The translations under genes were made by a program, and so were the position numbers. The notes under the pieces are model-generated. The model saw only the letters and a list, made by a program, of their open reading frames with translations, had not been told where the DNA came from and did no database searches. From NCBI GenBank assembly GCA_030149295.1, contig JASBRV010000011.1, positions 1-64,000 on the forward strand: a stretch of 64,000 nt of DNA, in the 5' to 3' direction. The DNA comes from Bacteriovoracales bacterium (GTDB taxonomy: Bacteria > Bdellovibrionota > Bacteriovoracia > Bacteriovoracales > Bacteriovoracaceae). Of the stretch, positions 1-9,286 are shown one piece after another (positions within the stretch are counted from its first letter, which is position 1; every line of letters begins with the position of its first letter).

Positions 1-56
1 GCGCTGGTTTTTCTAAATTTTTTGAAGTCTGCGATAAGTTCGTTGAGCTGTGACAT
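1..56 (-). CDS. N-terminus of a CDS running off the left edge (MSQLNELIADFKKFRKTSA...)
   Basis: ATG (rc of cat at 54-56) preceded by a perfect AGGAGG (rc of cctcct 63-68); open to the window edge. Confidence 0.5.
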   Translation of the reverse strand, partial: MSQLNELIADFKKFRKTS

Positions 57-613
57 CCGTGTCCTCCTATCTTGAATGTTTGCTTCAAGTCTAGGAGGCA
101 GGGAGAATGACTTCAAGAACCTGCTTCACGCCTGACGTACAGAATACATACTACAGAAAGTAATTTTTGAGACATTGAAAACCTCTTGAATATTTGATAA
201 ATAAGAAACGTTTCTAGCTCAACTTTCTAGAGATGACAACATGCAAGAACTATTCATAGATTAGCCTTGCTCTCCCTTAGTGTGAAAATAATAGTGTTAA
301 TTCAGAGAGATAGAATAATTGTTGTCTGTGAAATAAGCCCCTCTACCAAACAAGTGAGGGTCGGAACTAAAATGTGAGAATTTTCTCGAACACAAGTATA
401 CTGAAAATTAGAGACTTTGAATAATAAAGCTAAGACCGCTATTTCACATCTTTAATTACCTACTCCTATAGAGAATACCTTGGCCCTATATAGGCCCTAA
501 AATGACTAAAAATGGCCAAAAAAAGAAGAAAATAGACAAAAAGAGCGAAGACCCAAAACTGCGTTAAGCATTTAAAATTATAACTAATTTAGCGAAATTG
601 CGAAGAGTGAAAA

Positions 614-646
614 ATGGTGCTTTGGCACTCCAGTCCCGTGCACCAT
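614..646 (-). terminator. Rho-independent terminator candidate for the 679-1434 minus-strand genes
   Basis: ATGGTGC (614-620) pairs with GCACCAT (640-646), followed on the minus strand by TTTTTC. Confidence 0.5.
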
Positions 647-678
647 CTTTTTCTTTTATTCCTTTTTTTTCGATCAAT

Positions 679-837
679 CTATCTCTTGGCAATAATCCAA
701 ACGGCATGAACTATGCCTGGAATATATCCTAAAAGAGTAAGAAGTATATTGAGCCAAAAAGCGCCACCTAATCCAACCTGAAGGAAGACCCCAAGAGGGG
801 GTAAGAGAATCGAAAAAATAATCCGTATAAAATCCAT
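679..837 (-). CDS. YqaE/Pmp3 family small membrane protein (52 aa)
   Basis: Translated by eye: MDFIRIIFSILLPPLGVFLQVGLGGAFWLNILLTLLGYIPGIVHAVWIIAKR*; typical Pmp3 pattern; absent from the ORF track because it is under 60 aa. Confidence 0.9.
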   Translation of the reverse strand: MDFIRIIFSILLPPLGVFLQVGLGGAFWLNILLTLLGYIPGIVHAVWIIAKR

Positions 838-846
838 AATAAATCC

Positions 847-1434
847 TTAATCAGTCTTTCTTCTTTTAAATTTGCCGTTAAATGAGATCTCATCTGTGCC
901 GAGACGTTCATTCATCTTTTCTTCTTTCTTAAGGTCATCAGGCAACTCTTTTGCAGGTCCTTTTTTACCGACGACAAAGGCACAGACAACTTGATATTCA
1001 TCATTGGGAATTTCTAGTTTTTCATAACAACTCTCATAGTGAATGCCTCCCATTCCATGGGTATAGAGACCTAGATCTCTTGCTTGCATGGTAAGCGCCA
1101 TCCAAGCAGCACCACAATCAAAGAGGGCATGTCTGTTTTCATTTCCTTTGGGGTCTTTTAAGTGAGCTACAATAAAACCAATAAGAGGAGCCTCTGCCGC
1201 CCATTCCTTATTAAAGTCATTAAGGAGACTCAAGTAGGTTTCGTAGTAGTCATCCCCTTTGTGAGCATAGAGAAAGGTCCAAGGTTGATGATTAAAGCTT
1301 GAAGGACTCCACCTCGCAGCCTCAAAGAGTTTGTGAATATCCTCGTCATAAAGGGGATAAGAAGAATCAAATGATCGCGGTGACCACCTCTTCATAAAAC
1401 GTTCTGATACTTCATAGTCTTCTTGTCTATTCAT
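847..1434 (-). CDS. Nitroreductase family protein
   Basis: RRWSPRSFD-like N-terminus, FEAARWSPSSFNHQPW motif, C-terminal VVGKKG. Confidence 0.88.
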   Translation of the reverse strand: MNRQEDYEVSERFMKRWSPRSFDSSYPLYDEDIHKLFEAARWSPSSFNHQPWTFLYAHKGDDYYETYLSLLNDFNKEWAAEAPLIGFIVAHLKDPKGNENRHALFDCGAAWMALTMQARDLGLYTHGMGGIHYESCYEKLEIPNDEYQVVCAFVVGKKGPAKELPDDLKKEEKMNERLGTDEISFNGKFKRRKTD

Positions 1435-1623
1435 TATTAAACCTCCTTATTTAGGTAAAGTTTAGCGAAGGCACGATAATTTTGAATGAAGTGACTTTAT
1501 AGCTTCTGTGTAATTTCATTCACAATTGTTTAGAAATCTCCTCATGAAAAGCAAACTTTCTAAAAGAACGCCCTTGTCATTGAATTTAAAATAAAAGGAA
1601 TCATTCAAGAAAAGGAGTTCGAT

Positions 1624-2031
1624 ATGAGTGAGTCTATTAGAAAAGTTGAAGGCATAGGTGAAGAATACCAATCAAAACTTGAGTATATTGGCATTCACCA
1701 TGTCAGTGAGTTCATCGCCATGACTCAGACCCAAGAGCAAAGAGACGAGCTTGCAAGAAGGGCGGCCATTCCCGTTGGCCACATTGATAATTGGGCCTCT
1801 ATGCTTGACCTAACCCGCGTCGATGGCATTGGTTATCAATATGCCGAGCTTCTCACCTATTCTGGCGTAAAATCTGTTGAAGATTTTAGAAAGAGAAATC
1901 CCCACAATCTCCATGAGATTTTAATGGAAACTAACAACAAACATTTTTGTGGGACAGTACCTACAGAAAACGCGCTTGGGTCCCTTATTGAAAGCTCTAA
2001 GAAGCTAACGAATATCACCCAGCGCTACTGA
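1624..2031 (+). CDS. DUF4332-type double helix-hairpin-helix protein
   Basis: Two VxGIGxxYxxxLxxxG motifs (VEGIGEEYQSKLEYIGI, VDGIGYQYAELLTYSGV). Confidence 0.75.
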   Translation: MSESIRKVEGIGEEYQSKLEYIGIHHVSEFIAMTQTQEQRDELARRAAIPVGHIDNWASMLDLTRVDGIGYQYAELLTYSGVKSVEDFRKRNPHNLHEILMETNNKHFCGTVPTENALGSLIESSKKLTNITQRY

Positions 2032-2033
2032 CT

Positions 2034-2348
2034 TTAGTCCCAGATAGAATAGATAACAGTGGCTACAGGTGGCTCAGCCATCCAATCCGTCATAACCTTC
2101 ATCAGTCCTGACTTCATTTTGAGAAGGCAGTATTCACCTGCATAAATTTCAGTGACCTCAAGTTTGGGAAGAAAGAAATCCACTTCCTGATCAAGCTTGG
2201 GGTTACATGATTTTTGGGCGGCTGCTTTCATGAGCTGCTCACAAGTCTTTTCACTTGGAATATCAATGACATTTTCAATAACAGTTCCTTCCTGACAGGC
2301 AACTGATGAAAAAGAAATTAAAAAGAATACTATTATGGCTTTTTTCAT
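2034..2348 (-). CDS. Small putative lipoprotein
   Basis: Start moved to MKKAIIVFFLISFSSVAC (lipobox SVAC) inside ORF 2034..2399. Confidence 0.6.
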   Translation of the reverse strand: MKKAIIVFFLISFSSVACQEGTVIENVIDIPSEKTCEQLMKAAAQKSCNPKLDQEVDFFLPKLEVTEIYAGEYCLLKMKSGLMKVMTDWMAEPPVATVIYSIWD

Positions 2349-2487
2349 TTCTTTCCTACTTACTTGAGAGTCGTTTTGAGAACGAGCGTTGTAACACAAG
2401 ACTTAAAGAGTGGCTGTCCTCACTGTAAGTTTTACCCTAGAATTGAGGTACCCGAGTGAGGCCAATCTGTGTTAGCCTATAAGCAAG

Positions 2488-3372
2488 ATGATATCAAAAG
2501 AGCCAAAATTAACAGTACTGCAAAGCTTTTCAAACGATGCCGCCAACAAAGTCATCACCCTTGGTAGAGTGGTCAGGAATTATCGTAGGGCCCATTTCTT
2601 TGAAGGCCAAAAACGCTTCAATCACTTTCTCAATATTGCCAAATTATACCTTTCCCAAAATTGGGGAGGATCACTCCCAAGCTCAGAGGACACGCAAAAA
2701 ATAGAGGTTCGCGAGGGTTACTTTCTTCATAAGTCAGATAGAATTCCGTCACTTAATTTAGCCGTTGAAACAAAAGAGCTAACAATAGAAAGAAACGCTC
2801 AGACAAAGAGAATCATTGTCAGTGATTTTGACGATACCATTATTAAAAGTCGCGCAACATCCCTTACTCGCCTTATTCTCACAACCCTTTTTAAGCCCAT
2901 TGGCAAGCGAGAAGTTTTCCCAGAGGTCTCAAGCTTTTATAAACGCCTTCAAGGCCAAAATAACCTCTTCTTCTATATTTCTAGTTCAACATGGAATATC
3001 TACCCCCTCCTTCGTGGCTTTCTTGAGCACTCTGACTTACCTCAGGGCATTCTCCTTCTCAAAGAAATGAAACTTGAAAGTAAACCCCAAGAGACAACTC
3101 TTAAACACTCTCATAAATTAGAAAAGATCCAGTCCCTCATCGATTTCTATGATGATCTTCCCTTTATCCTCATTGGTGATGCTGGGCAAGAGGACAGCCA
3201 AATCTACCAAAGAGTCGCCGAGCTCAATCCCGGACGAATTGAAGTGATTCTTATTCGTCACAAGTGGTGGGAGCGTGTTATGGAAAAAGAAAATGAAATC
3301 AGCAAAGTTTCAGGGACTAAGCTTATTTATTTTAATAATCTTAATGACGTTCAAGACCTTCCCCTAGACTAA
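2488..3372 (+). CDS. App1/DUF2183-like phosphatidate phosphatase catalytic domain protein
   Basis: HAD-like motif IIVSDFDDTIIKS and downstream LIGDAGQEDSQIY. Confidence 0.78.
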   Translation: MISKEPKLTVLQSFSNDAANKVITLGRVVRNYRRAHFFEGQKRFNHFLNIAKLYLSQNWGGSLPSSEDTQKIEVREGYFLHKSDRIPSLNLAVETKELTIERNAQTKRIIVSDFDDTIIKSRATSLTRLILTTLFKPIGKREVFPEVSSFYKRLQGQNNLFFYISSSTWNIYPLLRGFLEHSDLPQGILLLKEMKLESKPQETTLKHSHKLEKIQSLIDFYDDLPFILIGDAGQEDSQIYQRVAELNPGRIEVILIRHKWWERVMEKENEISKVSGTKLIYFNNLNDVQDLPLD

Positions 3373-3426
3373 GGGGTCAAAGTATTCCCAATAAAATTAT
3401 TTTCTCCTCAGTGCTAAAATAAAGGA

Positions 3427-3636
3427 ATGAAAAAGGGCTGTCTTCGTTGCAAACATTACTTTTCGACCTTCGATCCTCAAAAACCAAGAGGCTGTAAGCT
3501 CTACGGCATGAAGTCTCACGCCTTCCCCTCCCTAATCGTTAAAAATGAGACGGGAAGCGACTGCATGGGCTTTCAGGAGAAAGTAAAGCGAAAGACTGAG
3601 GAAAAGGTCAATTTAAACGATCCTAAGTACTGGTAA
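3427..3636 (+). CDS. Small cysteine-containing protein of unknown function
   Basis: CLRCKHY...GCKLYG...GSDCMGF pattern; plausible metal-binding small protein. Confidence 0.6.
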   Translation: MKKGCLRCKHYFSTFDPQKPRGCKLYGMKSHAFPSLIVKNETGSDCMGFQEKVKRKTEEKVNLNDPKYW

Positions 3637-3716
3637 TCACGTCCCTCTCATCTAAGAACTTTTCAAGCGACATTCTAGAGTTCATAATTTCCCCTCACTA
3701 AAATTTAGAGGTCATT

Positions 3717-4166
3717 ATGAAAAAGATAGCTCTTCTCATCTCCCTTCTCGTTTGCACAACTTCCTTTGCTCAGTCCTTTGGAAAGAAAGTGTCGAAATCT
3801 GAACTAACCCCCATTAGTGAGTTACTGGCCGATGTGAAAAAGTTTGAAAAGAAAGAAGTCACGATCAAGGGCATGGTTACCAATGTCTGCTCGATGCGTG
3901 GCTGTTGGATGGAATTTGCGAGTGATAAAGAATACCAAAGCCTAAGGATCAAAGTTCGTGATGGTGACATGGTTTTCCCCATAAGTGCTAAGGGTAAGAT
4001 CGCCTATGCTACGGGAACACTCAATCACACAACTTTCTCTAAAGATCAGCTCATCTCCTTTGCCCAAAAGAGAGCAGAGAAAACGGGTAAGCCCGCCGAC
4101 CTCTCAAAGATCACAGGACCTGAAACCTACTACCAATTCATTCCGGTTGGTGTGACGATTGAGTAA
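3717..4166 (+). CDS. DUF4920 domain exported protein
   Basis: Signal peptide; VTIKGMVTNVCSMRGCWMEF motif. Confidence 0.78.
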   Translation: MKKIALLISLLVCTTSFAQSFGKKVSKSELTPISELLADVKKFEKKEVTIKGMVTNVCSMRGCWMEFASDKEYQSLRIKVRDGDMVFPISAKGKIAYATGTLNHTTFSKDQLISFAQKRAEKTGKPADLSKITGPETYYQFIPVGVTIE

Positions 4167-4722
4167 GAAAAAGAAAAACCTCTTTCTTCTTAATCGCAGT
4201 CTTCATCGCGATATTGGTTACCTCAGCATTGGCTTTACCATTATCTTTGCCCTGAGTGGTTTAGCGCTTAACCATAGAGATGACTGGAATCCTAATTACT
4301 CCATGCAAAGAGAAGTGGTTAAGCTAAGCCCTGAAGAGCGCTCAAGTGAAGAAGTTCTCTTAGAGGCCAGGAACCACTTCTCCCTTCCCGAGAAAATGAA
4401 GGGTAAATTTTGGGTCGACCCCAATCAACTCAAGGTTTTCTACCCTCAAGACACCACGCTGATTTACCTTAAAGATAAGAGTGAACTGCATTTTGAAAAG
4501 ATCACACCACGCTTTCTTCTTCGCCGCTTCAATGGTCTTCATGTCAATGAGTTAAAAAGTTATTGGATTGCTGCTTCTGACGTCTATTCCCTGTGCCTCT
4601 TGTACTTGGCCCTCAGCGCTCTCTTTATGGTCAAAGGAAAATATGGCATCAAAGGGCGCGGTGGAATCCTCACCCTCATAGGCCTTATTATTCCGGCCTT
4701 CTTCTTCTTTCAGATTATTTAA
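4159..4722 (+). CDS. PepSY-associated transmembrane protein
   Basis: TTG start overlaps the upstream gene; NRSLHRDIGYLSIGFTIIFALSGLALNHRDDWNP and FNGLHVNELKSYW TM pattern. Confidence 0.7.
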   Translation: MSKKKKNLFLLNRSLHRDIGYLSIGFTIIFALSGLALNHRDDWNPNYSMQREVVKLSPEERSSEEVLLEARNHFSLPEKMKGKFWVDPNQLKVFYPQDTTLIYLKDKSELHFEKITPRFLLRRFNGLHVNELKSYWIAASDVYSLCLLYLALSALFMVKGKYGIKGRGGILTLIGLIIPAFFFFQII

Positions 4723-5860
4723 CTTCGTTGAGATTGAGTCCGTCTTCATAGAGAGAAGCGCCTCTTTTTTGAATCATTCCCCCACCAAGGCACACACTGT
4801 GCTCGCCTAATTGCTGATAGAGAACAATACTCTGGCGGAGTGCGATCCCTCTTTGAGGCTCATCAAAGACCACATGAAGACGATCCTCCTCAACAGAGAC
4901 AATCTTACAGCGCTGATCTTTTTGACGATAACGAATCTTAGCAGTGCACTCAAAAGGCAGAGAATTTTTAAGCTTTGAGAGAAAGTCTTTCTCCACAAAA
5001 CTCAATTCATTGGCCCAAAGCTCACTTGCGTAGAGGGCCGGATGCTCCTCTCCTCTCTCGACGACCACCACATTTTGCTCAACATTTTTATCGACAACAA
5101 ACCACGGCTCCCCCTGACCACCAAGACCAAGGCCCTTACGCTGACCAATGGTATAATAGGCCATGCCATCATGTTGCCCCACAACCGTGCCATCAAGAGT
5201 CTGAAACTCTCCTGGCTTGATATGAATATACTGGCTTAGAAAATTCTTAAAGTTGCGCTCACCGATAAAACAAATTCCGGTAGAGTCCTTCTTCGCTTTG
5301 GTGGCGAGATCATATTTCTTTGCAATCTCTCGCACTTCACTCTTTTGAAGATGACCAAGGGGAAAGAGCACCTTCTTAAGAATTTCCTCTTTCATAGTGT
5401 AGAGAAAGTAGGTCTGATCCTTATTATTATCGAGACCTTTAACGAGGTAAGTTCCCTCTTCTGTGTCCACTCTCTGACAATAGTGACCAGTGGCCAAGTA
5501 GTCAGCCCCGAGTTCCATCGCCTTTTCAAAGAAGACTTTAAATTTAATTTCACGATTACAAAGAATATCAGGATTGGGAGTGTAGCCATTTCTATACTCC
5601 TCAACAAAGTGAGAAAAGACATTCTCACGGTACTCTTTGACAAACTCAACGCTGTAATAGGGAATATCAAGTTTCTCACAGACCTTCACCACATCGGCGA
5701 ATTCTTTTGAGGCCTGGCACACGCCATTTTCATCCTCTTCTTCCCAATTTTTCATGAATAGGCCAATGACGTTGTAGCCCTGCTCTTTTAAAAGGGCAGC
5801 ACAAACTGAGGAGTCCACTCCTCCGCTCATTCCAACAATGACTGTTTTATTCGCTTCCAT
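4715..5860 (-). CDS. mnmA: tRNA-specific 2-thiouridylase MnmA
   Basis: PP-loop GMSGGVDSSV, NPDILCNREIKF, ATGHYC, DSTGICFIGERNF. Confidence 0.97.
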   Translation of the reverse strand: MEANKTVIVGMSGGVDSSVCAALLKEQGYNVIGLFMKNWEEEDENGVCQASKEFADVVKVCEKLDIPYYSVEFVKEYRENVFSHFVEEYRNGYTPNPDILCNREIKFKVFFEKAMELGADYLATGHYCQRVDTEEGTYLVKGLDNNKDQTYFLYTMKEEILKKVLFPLGHLQKSEVREIAKKYDLATKAKKDSTGICFIGERNFKNFLSQYIHIKPGEFQTLDGTVVGQHDGMAYYTIGQRKGLGLGGQGEPWFVVDKNVEQNVVVVERGEEHPALYASELWANELSFVEKDFLSKLKNSLPFECTAKIRYRQKDQRCKIVSVEEDRLHVVFDEPQRGIALRQSIVLYQQLGEHSVCLGGGMIQKRGASLYEDGLNLNEVK

Positions 5861-5903
5861 AGGTCGGGCACTATAGCATAAAGAAAAGCCCGTTTTGAAG
5901 CGC

Positions 5904-7202
5904 TTAGTGTTTAAACCTGTAAATATCGACCTTTTCTACCTCTTCTTCTAACTCAATATCCTCTTTCTTCTTGGGAAAGGAGCGAAGTTTACCATTTTCG
6001 ATGAGACCACAAGTGCGAACCTCTGCTGAAGCCACAACACGCCCCATGGGACCTTTTCGGTTGTAGAGGGTGATAAACTCGCCCTGGTGAATAAGCCCCG
6101 TTTGTTTAGCATTGAGCTTCAACTCTCCAAAACGATTATTGTAGGGATAGAAAATTCCAGGAACTTTTTCAGCTCCTTCACTAAAGCGAAAAAAGACTTC
6201 AAGTGGGGACGAGAGATCAGTACCAGGAGGTACCTTTACTTGGGTGAGGACGATGGTATCGTACTCAAGATCCTCGTTATAACCCATGTAAACAACTCCC
6301 GCTCGATAGCGAAAACCAATCACTTCAAAGTTCTTATCAAGGGGCACACCACTTTTGGTTTTAATATTGGACTCCCCTAATCCGAAATGGTGAATCCCAT
6401 CGTGCTCGCCGAGAATAGAATCATTCTTATAATCAATAATATTTCCCTCTTTAAAGAGTTTCTTTGGGGCACGCTCTTCAATAAAGGCGCCGAGCTTTTT
6501 AAGCATGAGACTCTTTTTAGATTCGGGATCATTGGGGAGGTATTTGAGATTAAGAGACTTCGCAATTCTTTCAACCTCACTCTTTCTCATGTCACTCAGA
6601 GGCAATAAGAGGGTCGCAAGCGTTGGCGGGTCAACCGTTGAAAGAAGATCACTTTGATCATTTTCAAGGTCATTACTAACAAAAATATGGTGGGTTTTAA
6701 GACTAATATTGTGAACAATTTTGGCATAGTGACCGGTCGCCACTTTTTCGGCGCCTAGCTGAGCGGCCTTCTTCTTTAAGACCTCCAAGATGAGACGGCT
6801 GGTCGCTGCTTTAGGTGCAAAGCTTCGCCCGCCAATCCGGGCACCAATCACTCGATCTGTGACGTAGTGCTGATACTCAGTAGCCGCTTGAACCGCGTAA
6901 AAAGGCAGCCCAAGCTCATCGGCGAGGGCCTTTACTGCATCGAGATCTTTAATCTGATAGACTCCCTCAAATGGGGCCTTTGGCAGCTCATCGCCATTTT
7001 CATTGTAACGAAGGGAGGTTCTTTCAAGCTCTTCAGAATAGAAATTAAGGCCCAGAAGAATGACATCATGGCCTTGCTTCTTGAGAAGATAAGCCCCGAC
7101 AACAGAATCAATATTGCCACTAAAGCCCATCACAATCTTCAAAACGTCCATCCTTGGTTTGCTTTGTTTCATTATAGCAAATTTGAGTCTTTGCTCCCAC
7201 AC
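5904..7202 (-). CDS. Divergent MnmA paralogue with degenerate active site
   Basis: Retains VATGHYAKI, MRKSEVERIA, LGEHDGIHHFGLG and the C-terminal MnmA-like barrel, but PP-loop is GFSGNIDSVV and both catalytic Cys are absent. Start may be internal (MKQSKPRMDVLK). Confidence 0.82.
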   Translation of the reverse strand: MWEQRLKFAIMKQSKPRMDVLKIVMGFSGNIDSVVGAYLLKKQGHDVILLGLNFYSEELERTSLRYNENGDELPKAPFEGVYQIKDLDAVKALADELGLPFYAVQAATEYQHYVTDRVIGARIGGRSFAPKAATSRLILEVLKKKAAQLGAEKVATGHYAKIVHNISLKTHHIFVSNDLENDQSDLLSTVDPPTLATLLLPLSDMRKSEVERIAKSLNLKYLPNDPESKKSLMLKKLGAFIEERAPKKLFKEGNIIDYKNDSILGEHDGIHHFGLGESNIKTKSGVPLDKNFEVIGFRYRAGVVYMGYNEDLEYDTIVLTQVKVPPGTDLSSPLEVFFRFSEGAEKVPGIFYPYNNRFGELKLNAKQTGLIHQGEFITLYNRKGPMGRVVASAEVRTCGLIENGKLRSFPKKKEDIELEEEVEKVDIYRFKH

Positions 7203-7286
7203 GCGACACTAGGCAGCATTTACCCCTCACCTCACTTTATGACGCTATGCTTGGTAAAATAACACCCGTTAACCGAAAAGGAAGTT

Positions 7287-8006
7287 ATGACCAAGAAGGA
7301 GAGATCCACCGACATTATTCTCTTTGAGAAAGAAAGCGCGCTTAACACGGGCTGCCTCAAGCAATTTCTCAATTTCCTACGCCTGCAAAAAGTCCCAGGA
7401 CCGCCAAACTTCAGTTTTGTCGATGCCAAGGGCAGTTTGCTTGGCAACCTGAGCCTAAGAGAGAATATTGCCCTCGACTCTATTCCTTCCACTGTCAGTG
7501 CCACCCGCACCTTTACCCTTGAAGACCATCTTAAAAGGCTTGGTAATCCCCATCTATGGGAACTCTACCAAAGCATCAAGCTTGTGGATCACAGGCCTCC
7601 CCATGTGGATGATATGACTTGCAAGACAACAGCCCTTGTTAAAGGACTCCTGCAAAAAGCGGATTTTATTTTTCTTGAAAGCCCTGAGCGCTATCTTGAC
7701 CAATCCCTCTTTAAGGTCTTTCTCAAGGCCCTCCAATACCAGCTCAAAGAGACGGGTCAGACTCTTCTTCTTACCAGTGATAATCCCCAACTTTGGCAAC
7801 CTCTGATCACAAAGACAGTTTCAAGTCGTAAATGTCAGCGCACAGGAAAGCTTGAACTCAAAGTGAGAGATAAGGTCTGTATTCCCTTTAAAGAACAAAT
7901 CCAACAAGTGGCAGCAAAGCATGCAAGCTCGGGTGTTCTCGTCTTTAACCACCCCAAGAAAGACATCGTTATTCCCAAGCTTGATGACCATAAAAAAGCT
8001 TCTTAA
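7287..8006 (+). CDS. Degenerate ABC-ATPase-like protein lacking Walker A
   Basis: NLSLRENIAL (Q-loop-region-like) and ADFIFLESPERYLD (Walker B/D-loop-like), no GxxGxGKS/T. Confidence 0.5.
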   Translation: MTKKERSTDIILFEKESALNTGCLKQFLNFLRLQKVPGPPNFSFVDAKGSLLGNLSLRENIALDSIPSTVSATRTFTLEDHLKRLGNPHLWELYQSIKLVDHRPPHVDDMTCKTTALVKGLLQKADFIFLESPERYLDQSLFKVFLKALQYQLKETGQTLLLTSDNPQLWQPLITKTVSSRKCQRTGKLELKVRDKVCIPFKEQIQQVAAKHASSGVLVFNHPKKDIVIPKLDDHKKAS

Positions 8007-8098
8007 TCAAAATCATTTCAAGTAGTTGACAATAAATGACGGCCAACAGGATAATAGGAAGACTATCATTCTATTCAGCGCAATAAGGAAGCTCACCT

Positions 8099-9286
8099 AT
8101 GGCCGATGGACTTGCTCAAAAGCCCAAAAAACTCAATTTTATCGACGTCTTTGCGGGCGCAGGTGGTCTATCATGTGGTCTAGAAATGGCAGGGATGAAG
8201 TGCCTGCTTGGAGTTGATTACGACAAGTATGCCATGCAAACCTTTGCAAAGAATCATCGCCACGCGGACGTTTACTGTGGAGATATTCGAAAACTCACAA
8301 AGAGAAAGCTTGATGAGTATTTAGGTGATAACCAGATCCACGCCGTTGTGGGTGGTCCACCTTGCCAGGGCTTTTCTACCGCAGGACTTGGCGATCCAGA
8401 GGATGAGAGAAATAGCCTCTTCCTTGAATTTGTCAGACTCGTGCGCCTAACTCGCCCCTATTTTGTCGTCATGGAAAATGTGACAGGTCTCGTGGCCAAG
8501 AAGAATGAGGCCGTCCTTAAAAATATCTTTAAGCGCTTTCACCGCTTGGGCTACAACCTTGATGTCAAAGTGATGAGCTCTCACAACTACGGTGTTCCTG
8601 AAAAGCGAAGAAGAACCATTATTATTGGAACGCGTATCAACGATGCTCCTCACTACCCTCGCTTTAGCCATGGGGATCCCGGTGAAAAAGCGAGAAAGCC
8701 TACAGTAACAGTGGGTGATATTATCAATAATCTTCAAACAAAGAAGGGTGAGGTTTTTAACCACGACCTTGAAGCCGCAGCCGTTAAAAATAAATTAGAA
8801 GAAAAGCGCCTTGCTCGTATTCCAGAGGGAAAGGGCATTCGCTATGAGCGTGACGAGCTAGCTTATTTACCCCCAAGCCTCCGCTTAGGCGTTAACTGGG
8901 CCGAAATAAAAGAGAATCGCTTTCGTCAAATGAAGTATCAGCGTCTTGACCGCTCTTTGCCCTCACCAACCATTATGACCCATAGGCATAGCTACTTTCA
9001 CCCTGTTGAAAACCGCTACCTCACTGCTAGAGAGGCCGCGGCCATCCAAAGCTTTCCCAATAACTTTGAATTCATGGGACCAATCTCCGCCCAGTGGCGC
9101 CAGATCGGAAATGCTGTGCCCCCTCTCATGGGCAAGGCCATAGGAAAGACTCTTCTCGAACTTCTTAAGAAGGCTGACGTCTGCGAGCTTGATTTTAAAA
9201 AGAGAAAGCGTCCAACAGATAATGTGATCAGCTATCAAAGAGGCAAGGCCTTTGTTTATAAGCCAAGCACCCAAGTTAACGCTTAG
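8099..9286 (+). CDS. DNA (cytosine-5-)-methyltransferase
   Basis: FIDVFAGAGGLSCGLEMAG, GGPPCQGFS, VMENV, YGVPEKRRR, QIGNAVPP motifs. Confidence 0.96.
   Translation: MADGLAQKPKKLNFIDVFAGAGGLSCGLEMAGMKCLLGVDYDKYAMQTFAKNHRHADVYCGDIRKLTKRKLDEYLGDNQIHAVVGGPPCQGFSTAGLGDPEDERNSLFLEFVRLVRLTRPYFVVMENVTGLVAKKNEAVLKNIFKRFHRLGYNLDVKVMSSHNYGVPEKRRRTIIIGTRINDAPHYPRFSHGDPGEKARKPTVTVGDIINNLQTKKGEVFNHDLEAAAVKNKLEEKRLARIPEGKGIRYERDELAYLPPSLRLGVNWAEIKENRFRQMKYQRLDRSLPSPTIMTHRHSYFHPVENRYLTAREAAAIQSFPNNFEFMGPISAQWRQIGNAVPPLMGKAIGKTLLELLKKADVCELDFKKRKRPTDNVISYQRGKAFVYKPSTQVNA

Noticed and set aside
90-600. AT-rich 0.5 kb non-coding region
   Set aside because: No convincing hairpin, repeat or ORF beyond the terminator at 614-646; left unassigned.
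5345-5710. 121-aa plus-strand ORF antisense to mnmA
   Set aside because: Inside canonical mnmA; shadow ORF.
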